In this document: piece by piece, positions 51,790 to 62,142 of the stretch
Position numbering within the stretch: the stretch's first letter is position 1
Layout: each line of letters starts with the position of its first letter
Origin: Lachnoclostridium edouardi
GTDB lineage: Bacteria > Bacillota > Clostridia > Lachnospirales > Lachnospiraceae
Length of the DNA stretch: 64,000 nucleotides
Assembly: GCF_900240245.1 (NCBI RefSeq)
Contig: NZ_OESQ01000001.1
Span: forward strand, 339,413 to 403,412
Direction: 5' to 3'
Made by a program: the position numbers and the translations under genes
The notes under the pieces: generated by a model
Told to the model about the DNA's origin: nothing
The model's database searches: none
The model's input: only the letters and a program-made list of their open reading frames with translations

Positions 51790-54426
51790 TTATTTTTCCA
51801 GCTGGCTCAGTCTATCTTTTACCTGCTCCATCATCTGAGTATATTTCTCCAGTTTTGCTCTTTCTTCTAAAATCTTTGCCTCAGGAGCCTTGCTCATAAA
51901 TTTCTCGTTATTTAACATTCCCTGAACTCTGGCCAGCTCTCCTTTTAGCTTCTTCTCCTCTGCTTTTAAACGCTCCAGCTCTTTTTCAATGTCTACCAGC
52001 TCTGCAAAAGGCATGTAAATATTGGCCTGTGGAATAACTGCTGAAACAGCGTCCTCCCCAATACCGGATTTGTCCTTCTGAATTTCCACCTGGCTGGCGT
52101 ATCCTAAGGTTGCAAAGAATACCTTGCTGTTTTCAAAAATATTTAAAAGCTCCTGATTTTCAGATACGACAACGACCTTAGCCTTTTTACTTGGAGGCAC
52201 ATTCATGGAAGTGCGCACATTTCTGATGGCTCTCACAGCTTCCTTAATTACCTCCACTGCCTTTTCCTCGTCTGCAAAATTCCACTGCTCCTTGTATTCC
52301 GGCCACTGAGATACCATAATTGACTCCTCAGCCTCCTGCAGATTGCAGAAAATTTCCTCTGTAATAAACGGCATAAATGGGTGAAGCAGCTTTAAGGACT
52401 GAATCAGCACTGTTTTTAAGGTCCAGATAGCCGCGGCCTTGGTGCCGTCCTCGTCATTCCACAATCTTGGTTTTACCATCTCAATATACCAGTCGCAGAA
52501 CTCCTCCCAAATAAAATCATATACCTTCTGAAGAGCGATTCCCAGCTCATACTTGTCCATATTGTCAGTTACGTCTTTGGCCAGGTGATTTACCTTAGAG
52601 AGAATCCACTTGTCCGCCATAGTTAAATCTTTTAACTCAGCTTTGTCGGAAGGCGCTTTTTCAATGTTCATTATAATAAATCTGGATGCATTCCACACTT
52701 TATTTGCAAAGTTTCGGCTGGCCTCCACTCTCTCCCAGTAAAAACGCATATCATTTCCAGGAGCATTTCCTGTCATTAATGTCATTCTCAGGGCATCCGC
52801 GCCGTATTTATCAATTACCTCCAAAGGATCAATGCCGTTTCCTAAGGATTTGCTCATCTTCCTGCCCTGGGAGTCTCTGACTAAGCCGTGAATCAAAACA
52901 GTGTGGAACGGCGATTTTCCTGTTTGCTCTAAGCCTGAAAATACCATTCTGATTACCCAGAAGAAAATAATGTCGTATCCTGTTACTAACACGTCTGTAG
53001 GATAAAAATAATCCATTTCCGGTGTTTTCTCCGGCCATCCTAATGTGGAGAACGGCCATAAGGCTGAGGAAAACCAGGTGTCTAAAGTATCCTCATCCTG
53101 AATCATAGCCCCATTACACTTAGGGCAGGAACATGGCTTTTCTCTGGAAACTACCATCTCCCCACACTCTTTACAGTAGTAAGCGGGAATTCTGTGACCC
53201 CACCACAGCTGTCTGGAAATACACCAGTCTCTGATTCCATCCAGCCAGTGCAGATATGTTTTTCCAAAGCTTTCCGGCACAAATTTCAGCTGGCGATTTT
53301 TTAACGCCTCTACTGCCGGCTTTGCCATTTCGTCCATTTTTACAAACCACTGAGGCTTCACCATAGGCTCTACTGTTGTGCCGCATCTGTCGTGAGTTCC
53401 TACATTATGGGAATGAGGCACAACTTTCACCAGCAGCCCCTGAGCCTTTAAATCCTCCACCATTGCTTTTCTGGCTTCATAGCGGTCCATTCCAAAATAT
53501 TTTCCCGGAACGCTGATTGTGGCATCATCGTTCATAATACAGATTTCTTTCAGATTATGGCGGCGGCCTACCTCAAAGTCATTAGGGTCGTGAGCAGGCG
53601 TAATCTTAACGCAGCCTGTTCCAAATTCCTTGTCCACATATTCATCTGCAATTACCGGGATTTCTCTGTCTGTTAAAGGCAGCTTCAGCATTTTTCCTAT
53701 TAAATCCTTATATCTTTCATCCTCAGGATTTACTGCCACCGCAGTGTCTCCCAGCAAAGTCTCCGGCCTTGTTGTGGCGATTTCTACAAATCTTCCCTCT
53801 TCTCCTGCAATAGGGTAATTAATGTGCCAGAAAAAGCCTTCCTGCTCCTCATGCTCTACCTCTGCATCAGAAATAGATGTCTGGCAGACAGGGCACCAGT
53901 TAATAATTCTGGAGCCTTTGTAAATATATCCTTTTTCGTAAAGCTTAATAAATACCTCCTGAACAGCTTTGGAACAGCCTTCATCCATAGTAAATCTCTG
54001 TCTGTCCCAATCTGCTGAGGAGCCGATTTTGTGCAGCTGGCTGACAATACGGTCCTCGTATTCTTCCTTCCACTCCCAGGCCTTTTTAAGAAATCCTTCT
54101 CTGCCCAGGTCGTGCTTGTCAATGCCTTCTTCCTTTAATTTGTTAATTACCTTTACCTCTGTGGCAATAGCCGCATGGTCTGTGCCCGGCTGCCACAAAG
54201 CCTCAAAGCCCTGCATCCTTTTATAACGGATTAAAATGTCCTGCATAGTATTGTCCAGGGCGTGACCCATATGCAGCTGCCCTGTAACATTTGGCGGAGG
54301 CATCACAATAGTAAATGGTTTTTTATCCTTATTTACCTCTGCGTGAAAATATTTTTTCTGCAGCCATTTTTCATAGAGACGGCCCTCAATTGCTGCCGGA
54401 TTGTAGGTTTTTTCTAATTCTTTCAT
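51790..54426 (-). CDS. valS: Valyl-tRNA synthetase
   Basis: An 878-residue class I synthetase that charges tRNA-Val. HIGH-type motif [12 protein letters not shown] near residue 50, the editing domain with [17 protein letters not shown], the KMSKS motif near residue 525 and the C-terminal coiled coil [20 protein letters not shown]. Two zinc-like Cys clusters, CKEC...CSCPKC, lie near residue 430. The preceding gap is only 59 bases, so no T-box leader is present directly upstream; it is probably transcribed with the TPR/DUF5716/DUF5717 genes. Confidence 0.96.
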   Translation of the reverse strand: MKELEKTYNPAAIEGRLYEKWLQKKYFHAEVNKDKKPFTIVMPPPNVTGQLHMGHALDNTMQDILIRYKRMQGFEALWQPGTDHAAIATEVKVINKLKEEGIDKHDLGREGFLKKAWEWKEEYEDRIVSQLHKIGSSADWDRQRFTMDEGCSKAVQEVFIKLYEKGYIYKGSRIINWCPVCQTSISDAEVEHEEQEGFFWHINYPIAGEEGRFVEIATTRPETLLGDTAVAVNPEDERYKDLIGKMLKLPLTDREIPVIADEYVDKEFGTGCVKITPAHDPNDFEVGRRHNLKEICIMNDDATISVPGKYFGMDRYEARKAMVEDLKAQGLLVKVVPHSHNVGTHDRCGTTVEPMVKPQWFVKMDEMAKPAVEALKNRQLKFVPESFGKTYLHWLDGIRDWCISRQLWWGHRIPAYYCKECGEMVVSREKPCSCPKCNGAMIQDEDTLDTWFSSALWPFSTLGWPEKTPEMDYFYPTDVLVTGYDIIFFWVIRMVFSGLEQTGKSPFHTVLIHGLVRDSQGRKMSKSLGNGIDPLEVIDKYGADALRMTLMTGNAPGNDMRFYWERVEASRNFANKVWNASRFIIMNIEKAPSDKAELKDLTMADKWILSKVNHLAKDVTDNMDKYELGIALQKVYDFIWEEFCDWYIEMVKPRLWNDEDGTKAAAIWTLKTVLIQSLKLLHPFMPFITEEIFCNLQEAEESIMVSQWPEYKEQWNFADEEKAVEVIKEAVRAIRNVRTSMNVPPSKKAKVVVVSENQELLNIFENSKVFFATLGYASQVEIQKDKSGIGEDAVSAVIPQANIYMPFAELVDIEKELERLKAEEKKLKGELARVQGMLNNEKFMSKAPEAKILEERAKLEKYTQMMEQVKDRLSQLEK

Positions 54427-54485
54427 TCTGGTTTTCCTTTCTTTTTATGGTATATGTGTAAATATAAATGTGAATCAAAAAGGAG

Positions 54486-55298
54486 TCACACCATAGTTCT
54501 ATATTCCTGTTTCCACCGCTCCACCATTTTAGCGGCTCCGTCTAAGCGCTGTACCTGGTCTTTTTCCATAAGCAGTTCAAAATTTCTCAGCCGCTCTGAC
54601 CATCCCGCCTCATTTTCTGCCTCGGACAATTCTTTTTTCCACTTGTTTTCCAATTCTTCTGTCACCATCTGACGGCAGCGTTCTTTTAACTTCAGATTCT
54701 TATTAAACAAAGTCATATAGTACATTTTTTGAATCACATTCTCATCTTTTAAATAAGAATACGCTTTTTCATATGACTGCATGGCCTTTTCTGTGCGGAA
54801 CATTCTGGCGTAGGCAGAGCCTAGGTTACACCATACCTTTCCCAAAAATTCATCGTTTACTGCCTGATCTCTGGGAAACTCTAACGCCTTTTCGTACTGC
54901 TGAATGGCCCTGCCGTACTGCTTTAGCCTGAATAAATAATCTGCCTTTTCCTTCCCATACTGAGCAGGATGAAGTTTTCTCATGGCAGAAATCTGATGCC
55001 GGTATTTATTAATTTCCTCAGAAGTGTAATAAAATACCTCCTGAAGAATCATAATCAGCATCTCGTCTTTATCTTCCCCGCTTTTCTCCCACTTTTCCAG
55101 TTTGGCGGCTAAAAAAGGCATATTCAACTGATCCTTAATAAATTCCGTCAGCTGTTCATCTACAAAGCCGTCCAGAGTGAGAAAGGGGTGATTATATATT
55201 ATATAACAAAGCTCCTGGGAAGTATATATGTGTATCCCCAGCTCTTCCATATAGTAAGGGCGGACTGCATTTTCCTGTCTGCACAATAATAAACTCAT
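54486..55298 (-). CDS. TPR-type protein linked to the DUF5716/DUF5717 pair
   Basis: A 270-residue soluble, helical protein. The middle carries tetratricopeptide-like repeats: LFRLKQYGRAIQQYEKALEFP and GKVWCNLGSAYARMFRTEKAMQSYEKAYSYL. The N-terminal 70 residues (LLLCRQENAVRPYYMEELGIH) are probably a specific domain. Its start overlaps the end of the actin-like ATPase gene by four bases (ATGA), showing that the two are translated together. I do not recognise a named family. It likely forms an adaptor for the neighbours. Confidence 0.75.
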   Translation of the reverse strand: MSLLLCRQENAVRPYYMEELGIHIYTSQELCYIIYNHPFLTLDGFVDEQLTEFIKDQLNMPFLAAKLEKWEKSGEDKDEMLIMILQEVFYYTSEEINKYRHQISAMRKLHPAQYGKEKADYLFRLKQYGRAIQQYEKALEFPRDQAVNDEFLGKVWCNLGSAYARMFRTEKAMQSYEKAYSYLKDENVIQKMYYMTLFNKNLKLKERCRQMVTEELENKWKKELSEAENEAGWSERLRNFELLMEKDQVQRLDGAAKMVERWKQEYRTMV

Positions 55299-56524
55299 AT
55301 CATAACCTCTTGTCTTATTACAGAGTCTGTGGCAGGAAATAAGTCTCCAAAGCCTCTGTCTCTGATTCCTACAGCCATAGTGTGCTCGTCTAAAAATCCT
55401 ACGCTTACCTGGATTCTGGTAGTTCTGTTAGGCCTTTCCGGAAATCCCTCTAAAGGGATTCTTACCATTTTTTTATTTTTAGGATCTAACGGCGTCACTA
55501 AAAATTCCACGTAATCCTGAGAATCTGTCAGCAGATCTACTGTGGCTCTGGCCTCGTACCAGCTGTCCCCTGCCGCGGCCATAATCAGCTGGCTTTCCCT
55601 GTCCTTTTGCTTTACTGTAATGGAAATAGTGGCTTTTAGTCTGCCCTCGCAGATACAGATAAACGGGAACGCTGTCTGACTGCTTAAATAATCTGCTGCC
55701 TTATAGGCCGCTCCCTTGGAAAACAGGTCCGCCTCCGCAAATACTTTTCTTCTGTTGCACACCATTTTCATAAAATCCTGGGCCCAATCTATTTGCTCAA
55801 ATCCTTTTCCCGCCAGGAAAATAGAGGAAAACAGTTTTTTATCTAAAAACTTCCGGCCAAAGGAGCATAAAATCTTGTCCGCCATTTTGCCGCCCTGCTC
55901 ATTATCCAGAATACTTAAATTAAATCCCTCTTCCAGCTTCTCATACTCTGCCATTACCATGTTCCGCTTCATGCCTCTTTGTACTTTCATTTCATAGTAC
56001 CTAAGACTGCCCTCCGCCAGGTCAAACATGCCGGCCTGGGAGGCCCACAGCTCCTTTTTCTGGCTGAGTACGTAAAAAACAAAGGCTTCTGTATGACTGA
56101 TTACATGAATACGGCTTCTGGAAATTCCAATGGAATCTGCGCAGTAAAACACAGAATTCATAAACTTCACATCTACATCCTGCATGGAAATTACAATCTG
56201 TTTGATTTCCTGGATTCCGTACTCCTTTACCGGCAGACTGATGACACGGTTTAAAAACAGCTGGAATATCTGCTGAGCTCCAAATTTAATTCCCTCAATG
56301 GTAGCAGTTCCGTCTTTCATTACCATGCTTACCAGCTTATCCACCAAAACTCCTGTGCCTGTTAAGGTGTGAGCGTATGCTTCCTCTCCTACAAACCACT
56401 CGTCCGAATTTTTTTTCTTGCAAATTACTGTGGGAATTGTCCACGTCCGTTCATCCTGAAGACAGGTGATTTTGGTGTATATGTCTCCCAAATCCAAGCC
56501 CAGCACCAGTCCATCCATTTCCAT
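55295..56524 (-). CDS. Actin/Hsp70-fold ATPase-like protein (DUF5716 type)
   Basis: A 409-residue protein. Features of the ASKHA fold are seen: phosphate-1-like GLDLGDIYTKITC at residues about 8-20, phosphate-2-like GMFDLAEGSLRYYEM near 185, and an adenosine-like segment FLAGKGFEQIDWAQDFMK with LFSKGAAYKAADYL near 250-290. A beta-rich tail of about 120 residues (RATISITVKQ... onward) follows. I associate it with the unknown-function family DUF5716 of Lachnospiraceae. It lies 18 bases after the 1,192-aa gene and overlaps the TPR gene. ATP binding is inferred, not proven; the classical catalytic residues are degenerate in places. Confidence 0.75.
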   Translation of the reverse strand: MEMDGLVLGLDLGDIYTKITCLQDERTWTIPTVICKKKNSDEWFVGEEAYAHTLTGTGVLVDKLVSMVMKDGTATIEGIKFGAQQIFQLFLNRVISLPVKEYGIQEIKQIVISMQDVDVKFMNSVFYCADSIGISRSRIHVISHTEAFVFYVLSQKKELWASQAGMFDLAEGSLRYYEMKVQRGMKRNMVMAEYEKLEEGFNLSILDNEQGGKMADKILCSFGRKFLDKKLFSSIFLAGKGFEQIDWAQDFMKMVCNRRKVFAEADLFSKGAAYKAADYLSSQTAFPFICICEGRLKATISITVKQKDRESQLIMAAAGDSWYEARATVDLLTDSQDYVEFLVTPLDPKNKKMVRIPLEGFPERPNRTTRIQVSVGFLDEHTMAVGIRDRGFGDLFPATDSVIRQEVMI

Positions 56525-56542
56525 AACTCTCCTTTAAATCTG

Positions 56543-59500
56543 TCAGACAGGCTGGAACAGTTTTTCCAGCGTTTCTGTTCTGATTAAGTAATCTTTCATT
56601 TTTTTCTTTAAAGCTTCCTCGTCTTTTTTCTCCAGACAGCGGCTGATTTCATTAATGCAGCCAAAACGGCTTTCGTCCTCCCGGCCTAAATCAGAACACA
56701 CTGCCTTTCCCTTTTTCACGCAGGTCTTTTCTCCGCCCTGGTAATCATAAACTTCATATTCTAAGGTTTCGCCGTCAAACAGCACCATCTGGCGCACGTA
56801 AATTCCCTGGTACACTCTTTTAAAATCTTCTCTGTGGAATTCCTTTTCCTGAGGCAGCACCCGGATCATTAAATCTGGCTTTACATTTTTTCTGCCCTTG
56901 TACTGAATCATAACCTTGGACATTAAGTCCTCGGGAATGTGCACATGTTTAGATAAGCCTTTCATGTAAGGAAATACCATTCCGTTTTCTAAAAGCATAT
57001 CCGTCATTACAGCGCACAGCTTCTTCTGCTGGTCTGTCAGGGATTTTGCCTGGGAGTAATATTTTGTCAAAGCCAAAATATAAATTACAGGCACCTTGTC
57101 CTTTTCAATACTGTTTTCCACAGAGCTTTCTAAATACTCCATAGCGTCAGGGGAAGCCTCTTCATCCAGCATAAAATACTCCAAGCTTTTCATTGTAAAA
57201 TAGGCTTTTACCATACTTTCGCTGACTTTTTTTCTTTGGGCGTACAAAAGAAATACCTGATCCAGACCTTCTGTTTCTCCTGTAAACATCATCTGAGCTA
57301 ACAGCCGTTCCTCTAAATCATATGTTTCCACATGGGCCTTTACCGCCTCTTCTAACAGATTTTTCATGGTCTTTGTGGTGCCGTTAAAATGCTCGCATAA
57401 ATAGTCTAAAATCACGCTGTCCGCCTGATGATTTAAAAATACGGAAATACATAAATATAATAAGGTATCGTCCTCGTCAAACATCTGCAGCAGCACCATT
57501 TTATTGCTCAGCCGCTGCAATAGCTCTGTATTTTCATTTTCCATTTTAATGCCGTACTGGCGCAGAATGTGGAAGGCCTCTTTCATATATCCCTGGAGAA
57601 TCAAGATGCGGCACAAGGCGCTTCTCTCTTTTTTGTCCAGCTGATCTGTATTAATATTCAGAAGAAAACTAATATCGCAGTTTCCCCCTTCTCCCTCTGC
57701 CTTTTCCGCCTGAGTTTTATAATAATCTAAAAGTATGGCAATCAGCCGCTTTCTGAACAAAGGCCCGCAGCCCAAGCCGGAAACAGCCCTTTTTAACTGC
57801 TTTGCCTCGTCCTCGTTTTCCGCCCCCTTATCTGCCAGCTTTCTCAGGGACTGAAGCTGCAGCATAGAGTGGTCCGGATAAATTTCAAAACATCTTTTTT
57901 CCAGTTCCGGCCTGGTTATAACTCTGGTTTTCATGTGGCGGATATCTGTGTATCTGTTGCCAAAGCCGTCCTGAAATACTAAAATGTGGCGGTCTGAAAA
58001 TAAGGGAACATAAGCGATTCCTCCTGTTAAAGGAAAGGCGTCCTCCTCCTCCATTTCCTCCTGCCTTACAATTACATATTTTATCTTAGGATTTCTGCAT
58101 TCTATTTTATAGGACTTTAAAATTGCCGGCAGCACTCTGGCTACAGGGCCGTCAATCATATCCTTATAAATCATGTGCTCATAAAGCACTGCCAGCCTGT
58201 CGTTAATTCTGGACTGGAACAGCTGCTCCATGGTAAATTGTTCAATTTCTCTTTCGTACTCCTTGTATAAAGAGGAGTCGGATTTCATGTATGTAAGAAT
58301 ATTGCTGTAAAGCACACTTTTGCTTCTTTCATCCAGCTCCTTGGCGTAGGAAAAATACAAAAGCACTTCCTTTGGAAGCAGATGTCCGTAGCCGGAGGGA
58401 AGGGAAAACAAATAATATTCATACAATCTGGTTAAGCTGATGCCTTCTTTTAACCCCTTTTCATACCAGAAAAAGGCTTCCTTTGTCCGCAGCTCTCCCT
58501 TAATCAGCATACAGCAGATTGCAGACAGCAGCTCTTTGTCCTGATAGGTTTCATAAAGTACAGTTAATAAACGGCAGAATAAGGGATGATAATACTTTGC
58601 CCCTGCTGCCAGCATGGCCGTCTTTAAAGCCAGCTCCTCACCTACCAGATTTTTTCTGGCTCCGTCGTACAGAGAGTGCAGCAAAAAGCCGTCCATATAT
58701 CTTAATAGTTCTGCGTCTCTGTTTAAAAGCCGGCAAGCCTCTATATAAAGGAAGGGGCTGCTGCAGCCGGCCTGGAAATATTTTCTCATTTTTCCTAAAA
58801 GTACTCCAGGATTGTCATATATTTCCACGTCCAGCCTTAAAAGCAGAAGGAAGAGAAAAACATGGCTTTCTGACTCATCTGTATATTTGTGCAGCAGGCG
58901 GATTAAGTCTTCCTTTTTGCCTTTTTCCGGAGACAGCATCATGGACAAATACTGATAAAAACAGTATAATTCTGGCTTTTCCTGGCGGAAGGCCATGACT
59001 TTGTCATGGCACTGTTCCAGAAGAATTCTGGTTTTATCCTTATTGCCTGCCATTAAATGCACCTCTGCAGTCAATAAGGACAGCAGATCCTGACTTCCGT
59101 ATAAAGCTCTCACCTTGTCCAGCTCTGAAAGCATCTGCCCTTCTGTAATGCCTTCCTGATAGTTGCCGCTTTCATAATCCAGTCTGAGGGCCAGATAATT
59201 TTGATATTCCTTCCGTCTTATCATCATCTGCTCCTCAGGCAGCTCCTTCATCTCTCTCCCCTGGGCGCAGATTCCTATTCTGGCGTTCATTTTCACTGTG
59301 GATAAACAAATGGAGCCCAGGTTTTTCCCATAATGCATCTGGTCCGGATAAACAATATATGTGAGAACGCACTTTCCGTCCTGAAAATCCTGATCAGTCA
59401 ATCTGTCTGCAGGCAGCTTTATAAAATCGCCGTCTGCCTTCATGGAAATAGAGCAATAGCCCCACCCTTTTTTTCTGATTACAATTTTATCTTCAAAGGC

Positions 59501-60121
59501 CTCTTCCTGTCTGTTGTAGGTTCTGGCCTCCTCCTTTACCAAAATCTCCACTGCAGGCTTCATTCCCAGGGATACCATAAACTCTTCCATTACATTTTCC
59601 CTGTCCCCGTGGCCTTTTAAGCTGTCATACACGGTTCTAGCGTGAATGTCCTGCATAAAAGGCGCCTGCACAAAATCCTGGTACTCAAAAATCCTAAGGG
59701 CCAGGCTTCTGTCCTCCTTTGCCACCTTGGCAAAATCCCCTGGGGTTTTTAACTGTTCCAGAATCCGGGCAGAAACGCCTGATTCTACAGAGAAGCTATA
59801 TGGCAGTTTTTTTTCTCCGCTGTTGGTCACCAGGAAGAAAGAACCCTGTATTTTGTCCCCGTTCTCCAGATGGCGGCTGTCCACCTGGCAGACAATACGG
59901 TTCCTCAATCCTCCGAAGGAGTTATTTTGCACCTTAACTCTTTCGTTGGAAGAATACACCAGTCCCTTAATATTTAAATTGTTGTCGCTGAGGACAAAAA
60001 ACTCGTATTTTGCCATCTCTCCCGCCCTGACGCTTTCTTCAAATGACTGAGGGCGCAGACTGCACACAGGAGCCTCCATATCCAGGATTCCCTTTGCCAG
60101 CCGGTTGATTCTTTCTCTCAT
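56543..60121 (-). CDS. Very large beta-sandwich/helical-repeat protein (DUF5717 type)
   Basis: A 1,192-residue cytoplasmic protein without signal peptide or membrane helix. The N-terminal 280 residues appear to form two immunoglobulin-like sheets (KYEFFVLSDNNLNIKGLVYS; KKGWGYCSISMKADGDFIKL). Residues from about 310 to 1,050 are alpha-helical and repetitive, with TPR/HEAT-like pieces. The last 120 are again beta-rich, ending with a basic helical stretch. I associate it with DUF5717, always seen near DUF5716. It is the first gene of a long operon that runs through the ATPase, TPR, valS and folC genes. GGTGG precedes the ATG. Confidence 0.75.
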   Translation of the reverse strand: MRERINRLAKGILDMEAPVCSLRPQSFEESVRAGEMAKYEFFVLSDNNLNIKGLVYSSNERVKVQNNSFGGLRNRIVCQVDSRHLENGDKIQGSFFLVTNSGEKKLPYSFSVESGVSARILEQLKTPGDFAKVAKEDRSLALRIFEYQDFVQAPFMQDIHARTVYDSLKGHGDRENVMEEFMVSLGMKPAVEILVKEEARTYNRQEEAFEDKIVIRKKGWGYCSISMKADGDFIKLPADRLTDQDFQDGKCVLTYIVYPDQMHYGKNLGSICLSTVKMNARIGICAQGREMKELPEEQMMIRRKEYQNYLALRLDYESGNYQEGITEGQMLSELDKVRALYGSQDLLSLLTAEVHLMAGNKDKTRILLEQCHDKVMAFRQEKPELYCFYQYLSMMLSPEKGKKEDLIRLLHKYTDESESHVFLFLLLLRLDVEIYDNPGVLLGKMRKYFQAGCSSPFLYIEACRLLNRDAELLRYMDGFLLHSLYDGARKNLVGEELALKTAMLAAGAKYYHPLFCRLLTVLYETYQDKELLSAICCMLIKGELRTKEAFFWYEKGLKEGISLTRLYEYYLFSLPSGYGHLLPKEVLLYFSYAKELDERSKSVLYSNILTYMKSDSSLYKEYEREIEQFTMEQLFQSRINDRLAVLYEHMIYKDMIDGPVARVLPAILKSYKIECRNPKIKYVIVRQEEMEEEDAFPLTGGIAYVPLFSDRHILVFQDGFGNRYTDIRHMKTRVITRPELEKRCFEIYPDHSMLQLQSLRKLADKGAENEDEAKQLKRAVSGLGCGPLFRKRLIAILLDYYKTQAEKAEGEGGNCDISFLLNINTDQLDKKERSALCRILILQGYMKEAFHILRQYGIKMENENTELLQRLSNKMVLLQMFDEDDTLLYLCISVFLNHQADSVILDYLCEHFNGTTKTMKNLLEEAVKAHVETYDLEERLLAQMMFTGETEGLDQVFLLYAQRKKVSESMVKAYFTMKSLEYFMLDEEASPDAMEYLESSVENSIEKDKVPVIYILALTKYYSQAKSLTDQQKKLCAVMTDMLLENGMVFPYMKGLSKHVHIPEDLMSKVMIQYKGRKNVKPDLMIRVLPQEKEFHREDFKRVYQGIYVRQMVLFDGETLEYEVYDYQGGEKTCVKKGKAVCSDLGREDESRFGCINEISRCLEKKDEEALKKKMKDYLIRTETLEKLFQPV

Positions 60122-60174
60122 AGTACCACCTGTTTTACATGCAAATTATCTAACCCATTCTATCATATTTTTTC

Positions 60175-60203
60175 TTGATTTAAAAGTAGAAACTTGCTAT
60201 GAT
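60175..60203 (+). promoter_or_regulatory. Malic enzyme promoter
   Basis: TTGATT (60175-60180) and TATGAT (60198-60203) with a 17-base spacer; the start is about 25 bases before the ATG. Confidence 0.65.
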
Positions 60204-60234
60204 AGAAGAAAAATGACAAAAGAGGGACAACATT

Positions 60235-61386
60235 ATGACAAACAGCGAAAAAGCATTGCTTCTTCACAGGGAATGGCAGGGAAAACTGGAAACTGTTTCC
60301 AAGGCTAAAGTAGCTTCCAGGGAGGACCTGGCCTTAGCTTACACTCCAGGCGTAGCCGAGCCGTGTAAGGTCATTGCAGAAAACCCGGAGGAAGTATACA
60401 CATACACATGGAAATCCAATACTATCGCCGTGGTTTCCGACGGCAGCGCCGTGCTGGGCCTTGGAAATATTGGAGCGAAAGCCGCTATGCCTGTTATGGA
60501 GGGCAAGGCTGTATTATTTAAAGAGTTTGGCGGGGTCAACGCAGTGCCTGTCTGCTTAGATACTCAGGATACAGAGGAGATTATTAAAACTGTTGTAAAT
60601 ATCGCTCCCGGATTTGGAGGCATCAATCTGGAGGATATTTCCGCTCCCCGCTGTTTTGAAATTGAGGAGCGTTTAAAGGAGATTCTGGATATTCCTGTTT
60701 TCCACGACGATCAGCACGGCACTGCCATTGTAGTTTTAGCAGGTATTATTAACAGCCTGAAAGTAACCGGAAAGAAAAAGGAGGACTGCCGCATTGTAGT
60801 AAACGGAGCCGGCTCAGCAGGTGTAGCTATTACAAAGCTGCTTCTCACCTACGGTTTCCCTCATATTACTATGTGCGATAAGGCAGGTATTCTCTGTAAA
60901 GGCATGGAGGGCTTAAACTGGATGCAGGAAAAAATGATGGACCTGACCAATTTAGAACACCGCACAGGCACTCTTTCTGACGCGTTAGAGGGAGCCGACA
61001 TTTTTGTAGGCGTATCCGCCCCTGGAATTGTTTCTCAGGAAATGGTAGCCTCCATGAATTCTGATGCTATTTTATTTGCCATGGCTAACCCTGTTCCCGA
61101 AATTATGCCTGATCTTGCAAAGGCTGCCGGAGCAAAGGTTGTTGGCACAGGACGTTCTGACTTTCCTAATCAGGTAAATAATGTAGTAGTATTCCCTGGT
61201 ATTTTTAAAGGGGCCTTGGAGGGACGGGCCGCTGCTATTACAGAAGAGATGAAGCTGGCTGCGGCAGAAGCTATTGCCGGCCTTGTGGACGAAGCAGATT
61301 TAAATGAAAACAACATTCTTCCTGAGGCCTTTGACCCCAGGGTAGCTGATGTGGTCAGCAAAGCAGTTAAGGACCATATCAGATAA
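60235..61386 (+). CDS. NAD-dependent malic enzyme
   Basis: A 383-residue oxidative decarboxylase that turns malate into pyruvate and CO2. The substrate domain begins with LALAYTPGVAEPCKVIAENP and contains GNIGAKAAMPVMEGK with the catalytic Lys, NLEDISAPRCFEIE and FHDDQHGTAIV with the metal ligands. The dinucleotide fold has VNGAGSAGVAITKLL near residue 185. Length matches the short bacterial type. AGAGGGACAAC lies before the ATG. It is followed by the DUF4364-type gene after 25 bases, on the same strand. Confidence 0.95.
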   Translation: MTNSEKALLLHREWQGKLETVSKAKVASREDLALAYTPGVAEPCKVIAENPEEVYTYTWKSNTIAVVSDGSAVLGLGNIGAKAAMPVMEGKAVLFKEFGGVNAVPVCLDTQDTEEIIKTVVNIAPGFGGINLEDISAPRCFEIEERLKEILDIPVFHDDQHGTAIVVLAGIINSLKVTGKKKEDCRIVVNGAGSAGVAITKLLLTYGFPHITMCDKAGILCKGMEGLNWMQEKMMDLTNLEHRTGTLSDALEGADIFVGVSAPGIVSQEMVASMNSDAILFAMANPVPEIMPDLAKAAGAKVVGTGRSDFPNQVNNVVVFPGIFKGALEGRAAAITEEMKLAAAEAIAGLVDEADLNENNILPEAFDPRVADVVSKAVKDHIR

Positions 61387-61411
61387 TATTTTGTCAAAAC
61401 GAGGGAATACT

Positions 61412-61933
61412 ATGTTATCAGAACCAATTACCTTATACAAGCTTATGAACCTTTATATGTTAAAGCAGGTCAACTTTCCTTTGACTAACGCCCAGCTGAC
61501 CAGCTTCTTTTTGGAAAAGGAGTATACTACTTATTTTACTTTGCAGCAGGCGTTAAGCGAGCTTCAGGAAGCCGGACTTGTGCGCATGGAAATTGTTCAC
61601 AACAGCACCCGCTATGAAATTACAAAAGAGGGGGAGGATACCTTATCCTTTTTTGGGAAAAAAATTTCTCCTGCAATTATAGAGGACATGGACCAGTATT
61701 TAAAGGAAAACAGGTTTCGTATGCGAAACGAGGTAAGCGTGATTTCTGATTACTATAAATCTACAGGTCCTGATTATGTGGTTCACTGTGAGATCCGGGA
61801 AGGGAAAGAAACCTTAATCGGGCTGAACCTTTCTGTTCCTGACAAGGAGCAGGCAGAATTTATGTGCGACCAGTGGAGGGCAAAGAATCAGGATATTTAT
61901 TCCTTTGTTATGAAAACCTTAATGAGCCCCTAA
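61412..61933 (+). CDS. DUF4364-type winged-helix protein
   Basis: A 173-residue protein. The first 75 residues form a winged helix (VNFPLTNAQLTSFFLEKEY, FTLQQALSELQEAGLV, then ITKEGEDTLSFFGKKIS), and the rest is a mixed domain ending SFVMKTLMSP. I associate it with DUF4364, common in Lachnospiraceae next to housekeeping genes; role unknown, possibly DNA binding. GAGGGAA at 61401 supports ATG 61412; the frame back to 61349 overlaps malic enzyme. It lies after malic enzyme and before a 40-aa membrane peptide. Confidence 0.8.
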   Translation: MLSEPITLYKLMNLYMLKQVNFPLTNAQLTSFFLEKEYTTYFTLQQALSELQEAGLVRMEIVHNSTRYEITKEGEDTLSFFGKKISPAIIEDMDQYLKENRFRMRNEVSVISDYYKSTGPDYVVHCEIREGKETLIGLNLSVPDKEQAEFMCDQWRAKNQDIYSFVMKTLMSP

Positions 61934-61948
61934 AGGAGAATGTTATAT

Positions 61949-62071
61949 ATGAAAACCTTAAAAAGAAAAAAGTTTTTTTATGTTACTCTGCCTTTGTTTC
62001 TCTTTCTTTTGGCTTACCGTGTAATGGAAACCTTTGTGCACATTAAAATGGATCAGCGTAAAGACAGGTAA
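61949..62071 (+). CDS. Small membrane peptide (40 aa)
   Basis: A 40-codon frame reads MKTLKRKKFFYVTLPLFLFL and ends KMDQRKDR. It has a basic start, one helix (FFYVTLPLFLFLLAYRVM) and a basic end, and AAGGAG nine bases before ATG 61949 (an in-frame ATG at 61940 lies too close to that site). It begins 15 bases after the DUF4364-type stop and ends before a terminator, so it is probably the last gene of that operon. The family is not recognised. Confidence 0.65.
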   Translation: MKTLKRKKFFYVTLPLFLFLLAYRVMETFVHIKMDQRKDR

Positions 62072-62073
62072 AT

Positions 62074-62140
62074 AAAAAGCGCTGCAAAACAGCTTTCAGA
62101 AACTTCTTGTATCTGATACCCCTGTTTTACAGCGTTTTTA
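62074..62140. terminator. Bidirectional terminator
   Basis: GCTGCAAAACAG (62081-62092) pairs with CTGTTTTACAGC (62122-62133) with one mismatch; A and T runs lie on the two sides. It separates the convergent 40-aa and zinc-ribbon genes. Confidence 0.7.
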
Positions 62141-62142
62141 TT

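Noticed and set aside
54427..54485. Possible T-box leader before valS
   Set aside because: Only 59 bases separate valS from the preceding gene, too little for a T-box, and no specifier or antiterminator sequence is visible.
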